A DNA stretch of 64,000 nt, from assembly GCA_002483105.1 (NCBI GenBank), contig DLHG01000013.1:744001-808000 (forward strand). The letters are read 5' to 3'. Below, one piece after another: positions 17,801-28,100 of the stretch. A program made the position numbers and the translations under genes. The stretch comes from Bacteroidetes bacterium UBA7674 (GTDB lineage Bacteria > Bacteroidota > Bacteroidia > Chitinophagales > Chitinophagaceae). Each line of letters starts with the position of its first letter. The stretch's first letter is position 1. Under the pieces are notes generated by a model. That model saw nothing but the letters and a program-made list of their open reading frames with translations, was not told the DNA's origin and searched no databases.

Positions 17801-18763
17801 ATGAAAGCAATGATATATGAGCGATATGGCGCTCCTGAAGTATTACAACTCAAAGAAGTAAATAAACCAACACCCAAAGACAAAGAAATACTGATCAGAG
17901 TAAAGTCCACCGCGGTAAATACAGGTGATATCCGCCTACGCAAAGCTGATCCCTGGGCGGTACGGTTGTTCTTCGGGTTGACAAAGCCAAGGAAAAATAT
18001 ACTCGGGGGAGCATTCTCAGGTGAGGTAGAAGCGGTGGGCAAGAGCGTTACAAAATTCAAAACAGGTGATGCAGTATTCGGGTCTGCGGGAATGCGCTTC
18101 GGTGCATATGCCGAGTATCTGTGCCTGGATGAAGATGCTACACTGGCCATCAAGCCTGCTAATATCAGTCATACAGAAGCAGGAACTATACCTTTTGGTG
18201 GTACTACAGCATTGTATTTCATCAGGAAAGCAAAAATCAAGAAGGGGCAGAAAGTGCTCATCTATGGGGCATCGGGCGCTGTAGGTTCAGCGGCAGTACA
18301 ACTGGCAAAGTATTTTGGCGCTCATGTTACGGCAGTGTGCGGCCCTTCTAATACAGAGATGGTAAAGTCATTGGGCGCAGATATCGTGATTGATTATACA
18401 AAAGAGGATTTTACAAAGAATGGCGAGATATATGATGTGATCTACGAAACGGTGAACAAGATCTCTTTTTCAGAGTCAATACATTCCCTAAGTAAGAAGG
18501 GGACGTTGCTTTTAGGCGCAGGTGGCCTGCCTCATATGTTGCTGGGTACATGGGTTTCGATGGTAGGTAGCTGCAAGGTCATTACGGGTGTTATCAAAGA
18601 AAAAGCTGAGGATATTTCTTTCATGAAGCAATTGATAGAAGATGGTAAATACAAAGCTGTGGTGGACAGAAGCTATTCTTTAACGCAAATCGTAGCTGCA
18701 CACCGGTATGTAGAGCAAGGGCACAAAAAAGGAAATGTAGCTATTACTGTGAATGAGAACTAG
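17801..18763 (+). CDS. NAD(P)-dependent medium-chain alcohol dehydrogenase / quinone oxidoreductase
   Basis: A 320-residue MDR-superfamily protein: GroES-like N-terminal domain (MKAMIYERYGAPEVLQLKEV, then NTGDIRLRKAD) and a Rossmann domain with GASGAVGSAAVQLAKYFGAHV. The structural zinc cysteine cluster is absent, as in the quinone oxidoreductase group. Substrate unknown. The gene converges with the Crp-family regulator at 18767, with only 3 bp between stops. Confidence 0.88.
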   Translation: MKAMIYERYGAPEVLQLKEVNKPTPKDKEILIRVKSTAVNTGDIRLRKADPWAVRLFFGLTKPRKNILGGAFSGEVEAVGKSVTKFKTGDAVFGSAGMRFGAYAEYLCLDEDATLAIKPANISHTEAGTIPFGGTTALYFIRKAKIKKGQKVLIYGASGAVGSAAVQLAKYFGAHVTAVCGPSNTEMVKSLGADIVIDYTKEDFTKNGEIYDVIYETVNKISFSESIHSLSKKGTLLLGAGGLPHMLLGTWVSMVGSCKVITGVIKEKAEDISFMKQLIEDGKYKAVVDRSYSLTQIVAAHRYVEQGHKKGNVAITVNEN

Positions 18764-18766
18764 CGG

Positions 18767-19342
18767 TTATTTAGCAGCCAGTCTTTTTCTTATCCTGCTC
18801 AGCGATTCAGGCTTTACGCCTATATAGCTGGCAAGCTGATACTGAGGCAATCTCTGGAATAGGGCAGGGCGTGTATTCAGGAGTTTCAAGTAGCGTTGCT
18901 CAGGCGAATCGGTGAAGTAGGAGCCCATTATTTCTTGTTGCTCCGCAAATACTTTTTCCATTACTTTCCGGGATATGGTTTCGAGCTTTGGGAACCTACG
19001 ATAAAGATCTTCTTCTTTTTCCTTATTACCCACTACCAACTCACAGTCTTCGCTACAGGCAAGGAAATGATTGGAAGGTAAATTTTCACCAAAGCTTTTG
19101 ATAGAAACGACCCATTGGTTCTCTGTGAAAAAGTTGATGATCTTCTCTTCTCCGTCTACGAGATAGTATTGCCTTACACAACCGGATAAAACAAAATATG
19201 CTTCTACAGAGATCTGGCCTTCTCTCAGCAGGATATCGCCTTTCTTAAATAGCTTGATGTGCATTGTTGCCGCAATAGCGGCAGACTCCTCTTGGGTAAG
19301 AGGTATAATGTCGGAGAAATAATTTAAAAGCCTTTGTCCCAT
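18767..19342 (-). CDS. Crp/Fnr-family transcriptional regulator
   Basis: A 191-residue regulator from the ATG at 19342. A cyclic-nucleotide-binding-like beta-roll is visible (KKGDILLREGQISVEAYFVL then GCVRQYYLVDGEE), and the C-terminal HTH ends YQLASYIGVKPESLSRIRKR. There are no N-terminal iron-sulfur cysteines as in Fnr. A -7 element (TACATTTG on the minus strand, near 19367-19374) just upstream fits this start. In Bacteroidota such genes often regulate a neighbouring oxidoreductase or SRPBCC gene; both lie next to it. Confidence 0.88.
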   Translation of the reverse strand: MGQRLLNYFSDIIPLTQEESAAIAATMHIKLFKKGDILLREGQISVEAYFVLSGCVRQYYLVDGEEKIINFFTENQWVVSIKSFGENLPSNHFLACSEDCELVVGNKEKEEDLYRRFPKLETISRKVMEKVFAEQQEIMGSYFTDSPEQRYLKLLNTRPALFQRLPQYQLASYIGVKPESLSRIRKRLAAK

Positions 19343-19405
19343 TTTGTGGTAAGCTAGTATGCCTGCACACAAATGTAGTTTTAAATAGTGTGATAGCTAT
19401 GGTCT

Positions 19406-19906
19406 TTAGCTATTCACCACATTCTTCAGCTTATCGTTCTTATTCCTCAGATCGAGTCCGCCTTCGAGGATAGATTTGAGATTGGCAAGGTAGAATGTCC
19501 AGCCTACCTGGCATTCCATGTTGTAGTTCACTTTGCCATAGTCATCAGTAGGTATATCTTCCTGTGTGATGCTTACCAGTACTTCATCACCCATCGGTTC
19601 CATGTGTACGCTGACGAATGCGCCACCGGCAAAGGAGAATTTAACCGTGTCTACACCGTTGGTCTCTATTACTTTTCCTTTTTCTACAGCAGTGTCTGGG
19701 TGGCCATACCACAACCATTCATAGGTGTCACCTGAATATACATGCCCCGTCCTTTCACGGATCTCGCCATTGGATATACGAAACTCAGCATGCCTGAGAA
19801 ACCATGTTTCCAGGTTCACAGGCGTTGTCCAGGCCCTATATACAGCGAGTAGGGGAGCCTTGATATTTATTCTGCGCGTGAATTTACTCCAGTCGTGTTT
19901 TGACAT
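19406..19906 (-). CDS. SRPBCC-fold (AHSA1-like) protein
   Basis: A 166-residue protein with the START/Bet v1-like pattern: FTRRINIKAPLLAVYRAWTT then LETWFLRHAEF, VFSFAGG-like strands and a long C-terminal helix GWTFYLANLKSILEGG. These domains bind hydrophobic ligands or act with chaperones; no ligand can be assigned. Upstream of the Crp gene on the same strand with 63 bp between. Confidence 0.82.
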   Translation of the reverse strand: MSKHDWSKFTRRINIKAPLLAVYRAWTTPVNLETWFLRHAEFRISNGEIRERTGHVYSGDTYEWLWYGHPDTAVEKGKVIETNGVDTVKFSFAGGAFVSVHMEPMGDEVLVSITQEDIPTDDYGKVNYNMECQVGWTFYLANLKSILEGGLDLRNKNDKLKNVVNS

Positions 19907-19949
19907 AGTTGCGTGTAGTAGTTGATTAAAAGTAGTGCTTAATTAAAAG

Positions 19950-19984
19950 AAAAACGCGCAAAGTGTTTTTCCTTGCGCGTTTTT
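19950..19984 (-). terminator. terminator after the small lipoprotein array
   Basis: Perfect 12-bp arms AAAAACGCGCAA / TTGCGCGTTTTT (19950-19961 with 19973-19984), symmetrical A/T flanks. It ends the leftward lipoprotein transcripts. Confidence 0.85.
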
Positions 19985-19990
19985 AACGAT

Positions 19991-20200
19991 TTAATAAAGG
20001 TCACAATCCCAGGTTTGCCCCAGTATGCTTGTCTCTTTAGTATTACATTGGTTTTCAGCTTCAGAGCGCTTCATTCTGTCTGTTTCAAAACTTGAAACTT
20101 CGTCACCATTGAATGTACATCTGCAAGTCCAACGTTTCTCACAAGAAGTGAATGTGAAAGAACCGATCAGTGCGAGCGAAACAATAATTGCCTTTTTCAT
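19991..20200 (-). CDS. small cysteine-patterned lipoprotein, paralogue A
   Basis: 69 residues: signal peptide with lipobox FTSC, then EKRWTCRCTFNG, EAENQC and a C-terminus LGQTWDCDLY. Shares with the three genes upstream the pattern: lipobox Cys, CxC about 5-7 residues later, a central Cys after an E/DA-x-x-x-C-like helix, and WDC near the end. Four cysteines in the mature chain could form two disulfides. No known function. 62 bp separate it from paralogue B. Confidence 0.75.
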   Translation of the reverse strand: MKKAIIVSLALIGSFTFTSCEKRWTCRCTFNGDEVSSFETDRMKRSEAENQCNTKETSILGQTWDCDLY

Positions 20201-20261
20201 AGAGAGTAAATTTTTTATGATTAATATTTTTTAGTTAGGTTTTAAAAAGCGTGCCAAGTCA

Positions 20262-20477
20262 TTATAAGTCTACATCACAATCCCATTGTACTGAACCGCC
20301 CAAAGTGGAGCCATCGCCATCGCACTTATCTTCAGCCTCTGCACGTGTCACGTTATCGTAGGTCTTGGTGTACACTACATTATCGTTCAGTTTACACACG
20401 CATTTATAATCTTTGCTACAAGAAGTGAATGTGGCGGCACTAAACAGAACTGCTGCCGCTATTATTATCTTTTTCAT
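20262..20477 (-). CDS. small cysteine-patterned lipoprotein, paralogue B
   Basis: 71 residues with lipobox FTSC, SKDYKCVCKLND, RAEAEDKC and QWDCDVDL. Same four-cysteine plan as paralogues A, C and D; the segment before WDC (GGSVQ) is slightly longer and lacks the GQTWDC form. Probably a periplasm-facing membrane-anchored protein. Confidence 0.75.
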   Translation of the reverse strand: MKKIIIAAAVLFSAATFTSCSKDYKCVCKLNDNVVYTKTYDNVTRAEAEDKCDGDGSTLGGSVQWDCDVDL

Positions 20478-20521
20478 AATTGATTTTATTAGTTATCGTT
20501 AGTTTTTAACACTGTTGATCA

Positions 20522-20728
20522 TTACTTGATATCACAATCCCATGTTTGCCCCAATACTGTGGTCTTCCGTGTAGCACAATCGCTATCTACTTTGTCTCTC
20601 TTGCCTTCTGCTTCACCTTCATACACCACATTACCGTTATAAGTACAAGTACAAGTGTAATTTTTGTTGCAAGAGGTTGTTCCTGCCATTGCTATAAGTG
20701 CTATCGCCACAAATGCTAACTTTTTCAT
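20522..20728 (-). CDS. small cysteine-patterned lipoprotein, paralogue C
   Basis: 68 residues with lipobox TTSC, NKNYTCTCTYNGNVV, SDC and LGQTWDCDIK. Closest in pattern to paralogue A at its C-terminus and to B around NGNVVY. 45 bp downstream begins paralogue B's start, so the genes are probably transcribed together. Confidence 0.75.
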   Translation of the reverse strand: MKKLAFVAIALIAMAGTTSCNKNYTCTCTYNGNVVYEGEAEGKRDKVDSDCATRKTTVLGQTWDCDIK

Positions 20729-20800
20729 AGTTTCCTTTTTAGAATGATTAAATATTTATCTACGTGAACAGTGTGTAAAAACCGTTCCACCCCAGCGTTA

Positions 20801-21004
20801 TTAGTAGAGCTTACAATCCCATATTTGCCCCTGTATGGGGCTTTTTTTCATGTCACACTCATTTTGGGCATCAGATTTTGAGGAGTTGTATATTTCTTCA
20901 TTTGATATAGCCGTGCCTTCCATAGTACAAGTGCACAGGTAATCCCTGTTGCAGGAGCTTGATGTAATTAAGGCCAGTAGTGCTATTATGGTAATTTTTC
21001 TCAT
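20801..21004 (-). CDS. small cysteine-patterned lipoprotein, paralogue D
   Basis: 67 residues if started at the ATG at 21004 (MRKITIIALLALITSSSC); another ATG at 21031 would add nine residues ahead of the signal. Mature part: NRDYLCTCTMEG, AQNECD, QGQIWDCKLY. First of the four-gene array; divergent from rpoB with 290 bp between starts. Confidence 0.72.
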   Translation of the reverse strand: MRKITIIALLALITSSSCNRDYLCTCTMEGTAISNEEIYNSSKSDAQNECDMKKSPIQGQIWDCKLY

Positions 21005-21123
21005 GTTTTGGCTTTTTGTCGCCAATTTCATAGTTTTAAAAACTGTTCCATGATTGAGGAAAACTTATATATGGATTAAAAATGTTTAAGTTTTTTCCCG
21101 TTTCTTGCCTTTTTGGAATATTT

Positions 21124-21155
21124 TTTGATAATTAGGTGCCACTTTTCTATATTTG
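21124..21155 (+). promoter_or_regulatory. rpoBC promoter
   Basis: A full Bacteroidota-type promoter: TTTG at 21124-21127, a 20-base spacer and TATATTTG at 21148-21155. Expected start of transcription about 21160, leaving a leader of some 135 bases before rpoB. Confidence 0.7.
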
Positions 21156-21232
21156 CAATCCCTTAGCGGGGAAAAACTGTGCGCACACTAATATTATTGA
21201 CAGATTTTCGTTAATACAGATCTATACCTGTA

Positions 21233-21252
21233 CTAAAAGTCACCACTTTTAG
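21233..21252 (+). promoter_or_regulatory. hairpin in the rpoB leader
   Basis: Perfect 8-bp arms CTAAAAGT and ACTTTTAG around CACC. It lies 43 bases before the rpoB ATG and could affect expression of rpoBC, though the stem is AT-rich and weak. AAGGAG at 21277-21282 is the ribosome-binding site, 13 bases from the ATG. Confidence 0.4.
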
Positions 21253-21295
21253 GACGGGCTTTCTTTGTTTGTAAAAAAGGAGTTTTAAACATACT

Positions 21296-24200
21296 ATGGC
21301 TATACCACAAAAAAGAACCACAACAGGCCGCGTTAACTTCGGAAAAATCCATGATGTTGCTGATACCCCTGACTTGTTAGGCATCCAGCTTCAATCGTTC
21401 CAGGACTTTTTTCAACTGGAGACCACTCCGGATAAACGTGATAACGAGGGCCTTTTCCGTGTGTTCAAGGAGAATTTCCCAATTACAGATACGAGGAACA
21501 TTTTCGTTCTTGAGTTCTTGGATTATTTCATTGACCCGCCACGCTACACCATTGACGAATGTATGGAGCGCGGCCTTACTTATTCAGTACCGCTGAAAGC
21601 GAAACTTCGCCTGAGCTGTAATGATGAGGAGCACGTTGACTTCGAAACTATTGTTCAGGATGTGTTCCTGGGTAATATACCGTACATGACTCCGCGCGGT
21701 ACTTTCGTGATCAATGGCGCTGAGCGTGTAGTTGTATCTCAGCTGCACCGTTCTCCGGGCGTATTCTTCGGACAGAGCGTTCACCCCAACGGTACTAAGA
21801 TATATAGTGCCCGCGTGATACCTTTCAAAGGTGCATGGATGGAGTTTGCTACCGATATCAACAATGTAATGTATGCCTACATCGATCGTAAAAAGAAGTT
21901 CCCTGTAACTACGCTTTTACGTTCTATAGGTTTTGAAACAGATAAAGACATTCTGCAACTCTTCGGTATGGCCGATGAGGTGAAGACTGATAAGAAGACT
22001 TTAGCTGCTAATATTAATCGTCGCCTCGCTGCACGTGTACTGCGCAGCTGGACTGAAGATTTCGTGGATGAGGACACCGGTGAAGTAGTAACTATTGAGC
22101 GTAATGAAGTGATCCTTGACCGCGATAGCGTATTGGATGAAGCTAACGCTGAAATGATAGAAGGTATGGACATCCCGACCATCTTCCTGCAGAAGGAAGA
22201 AGTGAGCGGTGATTTCTCTATCATCTATAATACATTGAACAAGGATACTTCTAACTCTGAGCTGGAAGCGGTACAACACATCTACCGTCAGCTTCGTGGT
22301 TCAGACGCTCCGGATGATGAAACAGCTCGCGGTATCATTGAGAAACTGTTCTTCAGCGACAAGCGTTATGATTTAGGTGAAGTAGGCCGTTACAAGATCA
22401 ATCGTAAACTGGGATTAGATATCAACATCGATACGAAAGTATTGAGCAAGGAAGATATCATCTCTATCATTAAATACCTGGTACGCCTTACGAACGGTAA
22501 AGCGGAGATCGATGATATCGATCACCTGAGCAACCGTCGTGTTCGTACTGTGGGTGAGCAATTGTTCGCTCAGTTCGGTGTGGGTCTTGCGCGTATGGCG
22601 CGTACCATCCGTGAGCGTATGAACGTTCGTGATAATGAGGTGTTCACGCCGATCGATCTGATCAACGCGCGTACACTTTCTTCTGTTATTAATTCATTCT
22701 TCGGTACATCGCAACTGTCACAGTTCCTTGACCAAACCAATCCGTTGTCAGAGATCACGCACAAGCGTCGTATCTCAGCGCTCGGTCCCGGTGGTCTGAG
22801 CCGTGAGCGTGCGGGCTTCGAGGTGCGTGACGTTCACTACAGCCACTATGGCCGTCTGTGTACTATCGAAACACCGGAAGGACCAAACATCGGTTTGATC
22901 TCTACACTTTGCGTTCACGCGCAGATAAATGAAATGGGCTTTATAGAAACACCTTACCGTAAAGTAAAAGACGGTAAGGTAGATATGAAGCACCAGCATT
23001 TCTTAAGTGCAGAAGAAGAAGATCTGGCTAAGATCGCACAGGCAAACGTTCCTTTGGATGACAAAGGACACTTTGCTGAAGATAAGATCGCCTCTCGTCA
23101 GACAGGTGACTTTCCGATCCTTGAACCAAGTGAAGTGGAATACATGGACGTTGCACCAAACCAGATCGTTGGCTTGAGTGCGTCCCTCATTCCGTTCCTG
23201 GAACATGATGATGCCAACCGTGCATTGATGGGATCGAACATGCAACGCCAGGCAGTACCGCTTATCCGTCCTGAATCACCAATCGTTGGTACAGGCCTGG
23301 AAGGTAAAGCTGCCCGTGATGCGCGTATCCAATTACATGCAGAAGGTACAGGTGTAGTAGAATATGTAGATGCTAATGAGATACATGTTCGCTACGATCG
23401 TAATGATAAAGACAGGTTAGTTTCTTTTGAAGATGACCTGAAAATATATACACTTACAAAGTATAAGAAAACCAACCAGAGCACGAGCATTACGCTTCGT
23501 CCTTCTGTACGCAAAGGCCAGAAAGTAAAAGAAGGTGACTTCCTTACTGAAGGTTATGCTACAAGGGATGGTGAACTGGCACTTGGCCGTAACCTGAAAG
23601 TGGCATTCATGCCTTGGAAAGGTTACAACTTTGAGGATGCCATCGTTATCAATGAAAAAGTAGTGCGCGATGACTGGTTTACATCAATACACATTGATGA
23701 ATATGAACTGGAAGTACGTGATACTAAACTTGGTGAAGAAGAACTTACTGCGGATATCCCTAACGTATCAGAAGAGGCTACAAAAGACCTTGATGAGAAC
23801 GGTATCATTCGTGTAGGTGCGCATATAGGTGAAGGTGACATACTGATAGGTAAAATAACTCCTAAAGGTGAAACAGATCCTACACCGGAAGAAAAATTGC
23901 TGCGTGCGATCTTCGGTGATAAAGCAGGTGATGCGAAAGATGCTTCTCTGAAAGCTCCGAGCGGAACTGAAGGTGTTGTTATTGACAAGCAATTGTTCCA
24001 GCGCGCCAAGAAAGACAAGAATTCAAAAGTTCGTGAGAAAGCAGCTATTGAGAAGATCGAAAAAGTTCATGAAAAGAACCTGGATGATCTGAAAGACCTG
24101 CTCCTGGAGAAACTGCAAATACTGTTGAAAGACAAAACATCTGCAGGTATCTCTAACAACTTTGGTGAGCCGGTATTGAGCAAGGGCGGTAAGTTCAACA

Positions 24201-25108
24201 CTAAGACGTTGAGCTCTGTTGACTATCAGAATGTAAATCCCCTGGGATGGACAGGCGATAAGGATATCGATAACTCGATCAACCTGTTGTTACACAACTA
24301 TAATATTAAGTACAACGAAGAATTAGGACGCTACAAACGTGAGAAATTCAACCTTTCAATAGGTGACGAATTACCTGCAGGTGTTCTGAAACTTGCGAAA
24401 GTATACCTGGCTAGTAAGCGTAAGCTGAAAGTGGGTGATAAGATGGCGGGCCGTCACGGTAACAAGGGTATCGTTGCTAAGATCGTTCGTGCTGAAGACA
24501 TGCCGTTCCTGGAAGATGGTACGCCTGTTGACATCGTTCTTAATCCACTAGGGGTACCATCGCGTATGAACCTCGGACAGATCTATGAAACTGTACTTGG
24601 CTGGGCAGGTGAGAAACTGGGTGTGAAATTCGCTACTCCTATCTTCGACGGTGCAACTGTTGATGAAATAGGCGGGCTGATAGACCAGGCAGGTTTACCT
24701 GAGTTCGGACATACTTACCTGTATGATGGTGAAACAGGGGAGCGCTTCCACCAGAAGGCTACCGTGGGTATCATCTACATCATTAAGCTACACCACATGG
24801 TTGACGATAAGATGCACGCGCGTTCTATCGGGCCATACAGCTTGATCACTCAGCAACCGCTTGGTGGTAAGGCTCAGTTCGGTGGTCAGCGTTTTGGTGA
24901 GATGGAGGTTTGGGCACTTGAAGCATATGGTGCTGCCAACATCCTGCAGGAATTACTTACCCTGAAGTCGGATGACATCATGGGCCGTGCGAAAACTTAC
25001 GAATCAATAGTGAAAGGTGACAACGTGCCTAAACCAGGTATACCGGAATCATTCAACGTATTGGTGAACGAGCTTCGTGGCTTAGGTTTAGAGTTAAAGT
25101 TTGAATAG
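21296..25108 (+). CDS. rpoB: DNA-directed RNA polymerase subunit beta
   Basis: A 1270-residue beta subunit. Recognisable blocks: the fork/rifampicin region FGTSQLSQFLDQTNPLSEIT and HKRRISALGPGGLSRERAGF, then ETPEGPNIGLI, the switch region GDKMAGRHGNKGIV and the C-terminal PLGGKAQFGGQRFGEMEVWA. Residues of the rifampicin pocket look wild type. It is not preceded by ribosomal protein genes, which usually lie directly upstream, but by its own promoter. Confidence 0.99.
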   Translation: MAIPQKRTTTGRVNFGKIHDVADTPDLLGIQLQSFQDFFQLETTPDKRDNEGLFRVFKENFPITDTRNIFVLEFLDYFIDPPRYTIDECMERGLTYSVPLKAKLRLSCNDEEHVDFETIVQDVFLGNIPYMTPRGTFVINGAERVVVSQLHRSPGVFFGQSVHPNGTKIYSARVIPFKGAWMEFATDINNVMYAYIDRKKKFPVTTLLRSIGFETDKDILQLFGMADEVKTDKKTLAANINRRLAARVLRSWTEDFVDEDTGEVVTIERNEVILDRDSVLDEANAEMIEGMDIPTIFLQKEEVSGDFSIIYNTLNKDTSNSELEAVQHIYRQLRGSDAPDDETARGIIEKLFFSDKRYDLGEVGRYKINRKLGLDINIDTKVLSKEDIISIIKYLVRLTNGKAEIDDIDHLSNRRVRTVGEQLFAQFGVGLARMARTIRERMNVRDNEVFTPIDLINARTLSSVINSFFGTSQLSQFLDQTNPLSEITHKRRISALGPGGLSRERAGFEVRDVHYSHYGRLCTIETPEGPNIGLISTLCVHAQINEMGFIETPYRKVKDGKVDMKHQHFLSAEEEDLAKIAQANVPLDDKGHFAEDKIASRQTGDFPILEPSEVEYMDVAPNQIVGLSASLIPFLEHDDANRALMGSNMQRQAVPLIRPESPIVGTGLEGKAARDARIQLHAEGTGVVEYVDANEIHVRYDRNDKDRLVSFEDDLKIYTLTKYKKTNQSTSITLRPSVRKGQKVKEGDFLTEGYATRDGELALGRNLKVAFMPWKGYNFEDAIVINEKVVRDDWFTSIHIDEYELEVRDTKLGEEELTADIPNVSEEATKDLDENGIIRVGAHIGEGDILIGKITPKGETDPTPEEKLLRAIFGDKAGDAKDASLKAPSGTEGVVIDKQLFQRAKKDKNSKVREKAAIEKIEKVHEKNLDDLKDLLLEKLQILLKDKTSAGISNNFGEPVLSKGGKFNTKTLSSVDYQNVNPLGWTGDKDIDNSINLLLHNYNIKYNEELGRYKREKFNLSIGDELPAGVLKLAKVYLASKRKLKVGDKMAGRHGNKGIVAKIVRAEDMPFLEDGTPVDIVLNPLGVPSRMNLGQIYETVLGWAGEKLGVKFATPIFDGATVDEIGGLIDQAGLPEFGHTYLYDGETGERFHQKATVGIIYIIKLHHMVDDKMHARSIGPYSLITQQPLGGKAQFGGQRFGEMEVWALEAYGAANILQELLTLKSDDIMGRAKTYESIVKGDNVPKPGIPESFNVLVNELRGLGLELKFE

Positions 25109-25164
25109 TAGAAGAAGTTTAGATCCTCTGCTTATTACTTAAAACTAAAGACGTTAAAAACATT

Positions 25165-28100
25165 ATGGCAATAAAGAAAGACAACCGACCAAAGGCCGGA
25201 TTTAATAAAATCACCATCAGCTTAGCATCTCCGGATATTATCCTTGACCGTTCATACGGTGAAGTGCTGAAGCCTGAAACGATCAACTACCGTACATACA
25301 AACCTGAACGTGATGGTTTGTTCTGCGAAAAGATATTCGGCCCTGTAAAGGATTACGAATGTTATTGCGGTAAGTACAAGCGTATCCGTTATAAGGGTAT
25401 CGTGTGCGATCGTTGTGGTGTAGAAGTAACTGAAAAGAAAGTACGTCGTGAACGCCTGGGCCACATTAAGCTCGTAGTTCCTATCGTGCACATATGGTAT
25501 TTCAAGAGTCTTCCAAACAAGATAGGTTACCTGCTTGGCGTAAGCTCTAAGAAACTGGAAAGCATCGTATACTACGAACGCTATGTAGTAGTAAACGCTG
25601 GTGAAGCGGACGAACTGATCCGTCAGAAACTGAATCTGAAAGATTCAGAAAGTACTCACCAGGCATTGCTTACAGAAGATGAATACCTGGAAATACTGGA
25701 TGCTCTTTCTAAAGACAACCAATACCTTCCTGATGATGCTCCGGATAAGTTCATAGCTAAGATGGGTGCTGAAGCAGTTCACGCACTTCTGTCTCGTATT
25801 GATCTTGATACACTGTCTTACGATCTTCGTAACGCAGCTGCTAACGAAACTTCTCAACAACGTAAACAAGAGGCCCTTAAGCGCTTGAGCGTAGTAGAAG
25901 CTTTCCGTGATGCAAATACACGTGTAGAGAACCGCCTTGAGTGGACTGTGATGCAATACATCCCGGTTATACCACCGGAATTGCGTCCGTTAGTTCCATT
26001 GGATGGTGGCCGTTTCGCATCTTCGGATCTGAACGATCTTTACCGTCGTGTAATTATCCGTAACAACCGTCTGAAAAGACTGATAGAAATTAAGGCTCCT
26101 GAAGTAATCTTACGTAATGAAAAACGTATGTTACAAGAAGCTGTTGATTCACTGTTTGATAACAGCCGTAAGTCTAACGCCGTGAAAGCGGAAGGTGGCC
26201 GTGCGCTGAAATCATTATCAGATGTACTGAAAGGTAAACAAGGTCGTTTCCGTCAGAACCTTCTTGGTAAACGTGTGGATTATTCCGGTCGTTCGGTTAT
26301 CGTGGTAGGTCCTGAATTGAAACTGCATGAGTGTGGTCTTCCTAAGGACATGGCTGCGGAACTGTTCAAACCATTTATCATCCGTAAGCTTATTGAGCGT
26401 GGTATTGTAAAAACAGTAAAGAGCGCTAAGAAATTAGTAGAGCGTAAGGAATCAGTAGTTTGGGATATCCTGGAGAATGTACTGAAAGGACACCCGATCT
26501 TATTGAATCGTGCCCCTACGCTACACAGGCTTTCTATACAAGCGTTCCAACCTAAACTTATCGAAGGTAAAGCGATACAGCTTCACCCGCTGGTATGTTC
26601 TGCGTTCAACGCCGATTTCGATGGTGATCAGATGGCCGTTCACGTTCCGCTGAGTCACGCTGCGATATTGGAAGCTCAATTGCTGATGCTTGCATCTCAT
26701 AACATTCTTAACCCGCAGAATGGTACGCCGATCACCCTTCCTTCTCAGGACATGGTACTTGGTCTGTATTACATCTCTAAGAGTAAGAAGACGATGGGTG
26801 ACGAGATCATCAAGGGTGAAGGCATGGCTTTCTACAGCCCTGAAGAAGTGATCATCGCTCACAATGAAGGTCGTGCTGATCTGCACGCATCTATCAGGGT
26901 GAAAGTGGATGTTCGCCTGAAAGACGGTAGCCTGCAAAGGCAACTGCTGGAAACAACAGTAGGCCGTGTGATCTTCAACCAATTTGTTCCTAAAGAAAAT
27001 GGTTTCGTAAACGCGCTTCTTACCAAGAAGTCTCTGCGTGAGATCATTGGTGATATATTGAAGAACACAAATATTCCTAAGACAGTTGCTTTCCTTGATG
27101 ATATAAAAACTCTTGGATTCCGTACTGCCTTCCGTGGTGGATTGTCGTTCAACATTAAGGATCTTACCGTTCCTGAAGTAAAAGAAGCATTAGTAGCAGC
27201 AGCACAAGTTGAAGTAGACGAAGTGTGGGAAAACTACAACATGGGTCTTATTACGAACAATGAGCGTTATAACCAGATCATTGATATCTGGTCTCGTGTT
27301 GATACTCGTGTTACAGAAACACTGATCCGTGAGATGGCAGCTGATAAGCAAGGCTTTAACTCCGTGTACATGATGCTTGATTCAGGTGCGCGTGGTAGTA
27401 AGCAGCAGGTGAAGCAGCTGGCTGGTCTGAGAGGTCTGATGGCAAAACCTCGTCGTTCAGGTTCATCAGGCTCTGAGATCATTGAAAACCCGATCCTTTC
27501 AAACTTCAAGGTAGGTTTGAGTGTATTGGAGTACTTCATCTCAACGCACGGTGCGCGTAAAGGTCTTGCGGATACAGCCCTTAAAACGGCGGATGCGGGT
27601 TACCTGACACGTCGTCTTGTTGACGTTGCCCAGGATGTGGTTATCAATGAAGAAGATTGTGGTACACTTCGTGGTATCGCTACTTCAGCACTGAAAGACA
27701 ATGAAGAAGTAGTAGAGCCATTATACGATCGTATCTTAGGACGTACATCACTTCATGATGTATTCGATCCTCTGACAGGTGAATTGATAATAGAAGCAGG
27801 TAAGGAAATAACTGAAGAAGTAGCTAAGCACATAGATGACAGCGCTATTGAAACAGTGGAGATCCGTTCTGTACTTACTTGTGAAGCCCGTCGTGGTGTA
27901 TGTACCAAATGCTATGGTAAGAACCTGGCAACCGGCTACATGGCACAGAAGGGTGACGCGGTTGGTATCATTGCTGCACAGTCTATCGGTGAGCCGGGTA
28001 CACAGCTTACACTACGTACGTTCCACGTGGGTGGTGTTGCGGGTTCTTCTGCTATTGAGTCTCAGTTATTGGCTAAGTTTGAAGGTACTGTTCAATTCGA

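Noticed and set aside
19991..21031. Small lipoprotein array considered as toxin-antitoxin or entry-exclusion genes
   Set aside because: All four are paralogues with the same export signal; no paired non-homologous partner and no regulator are present.
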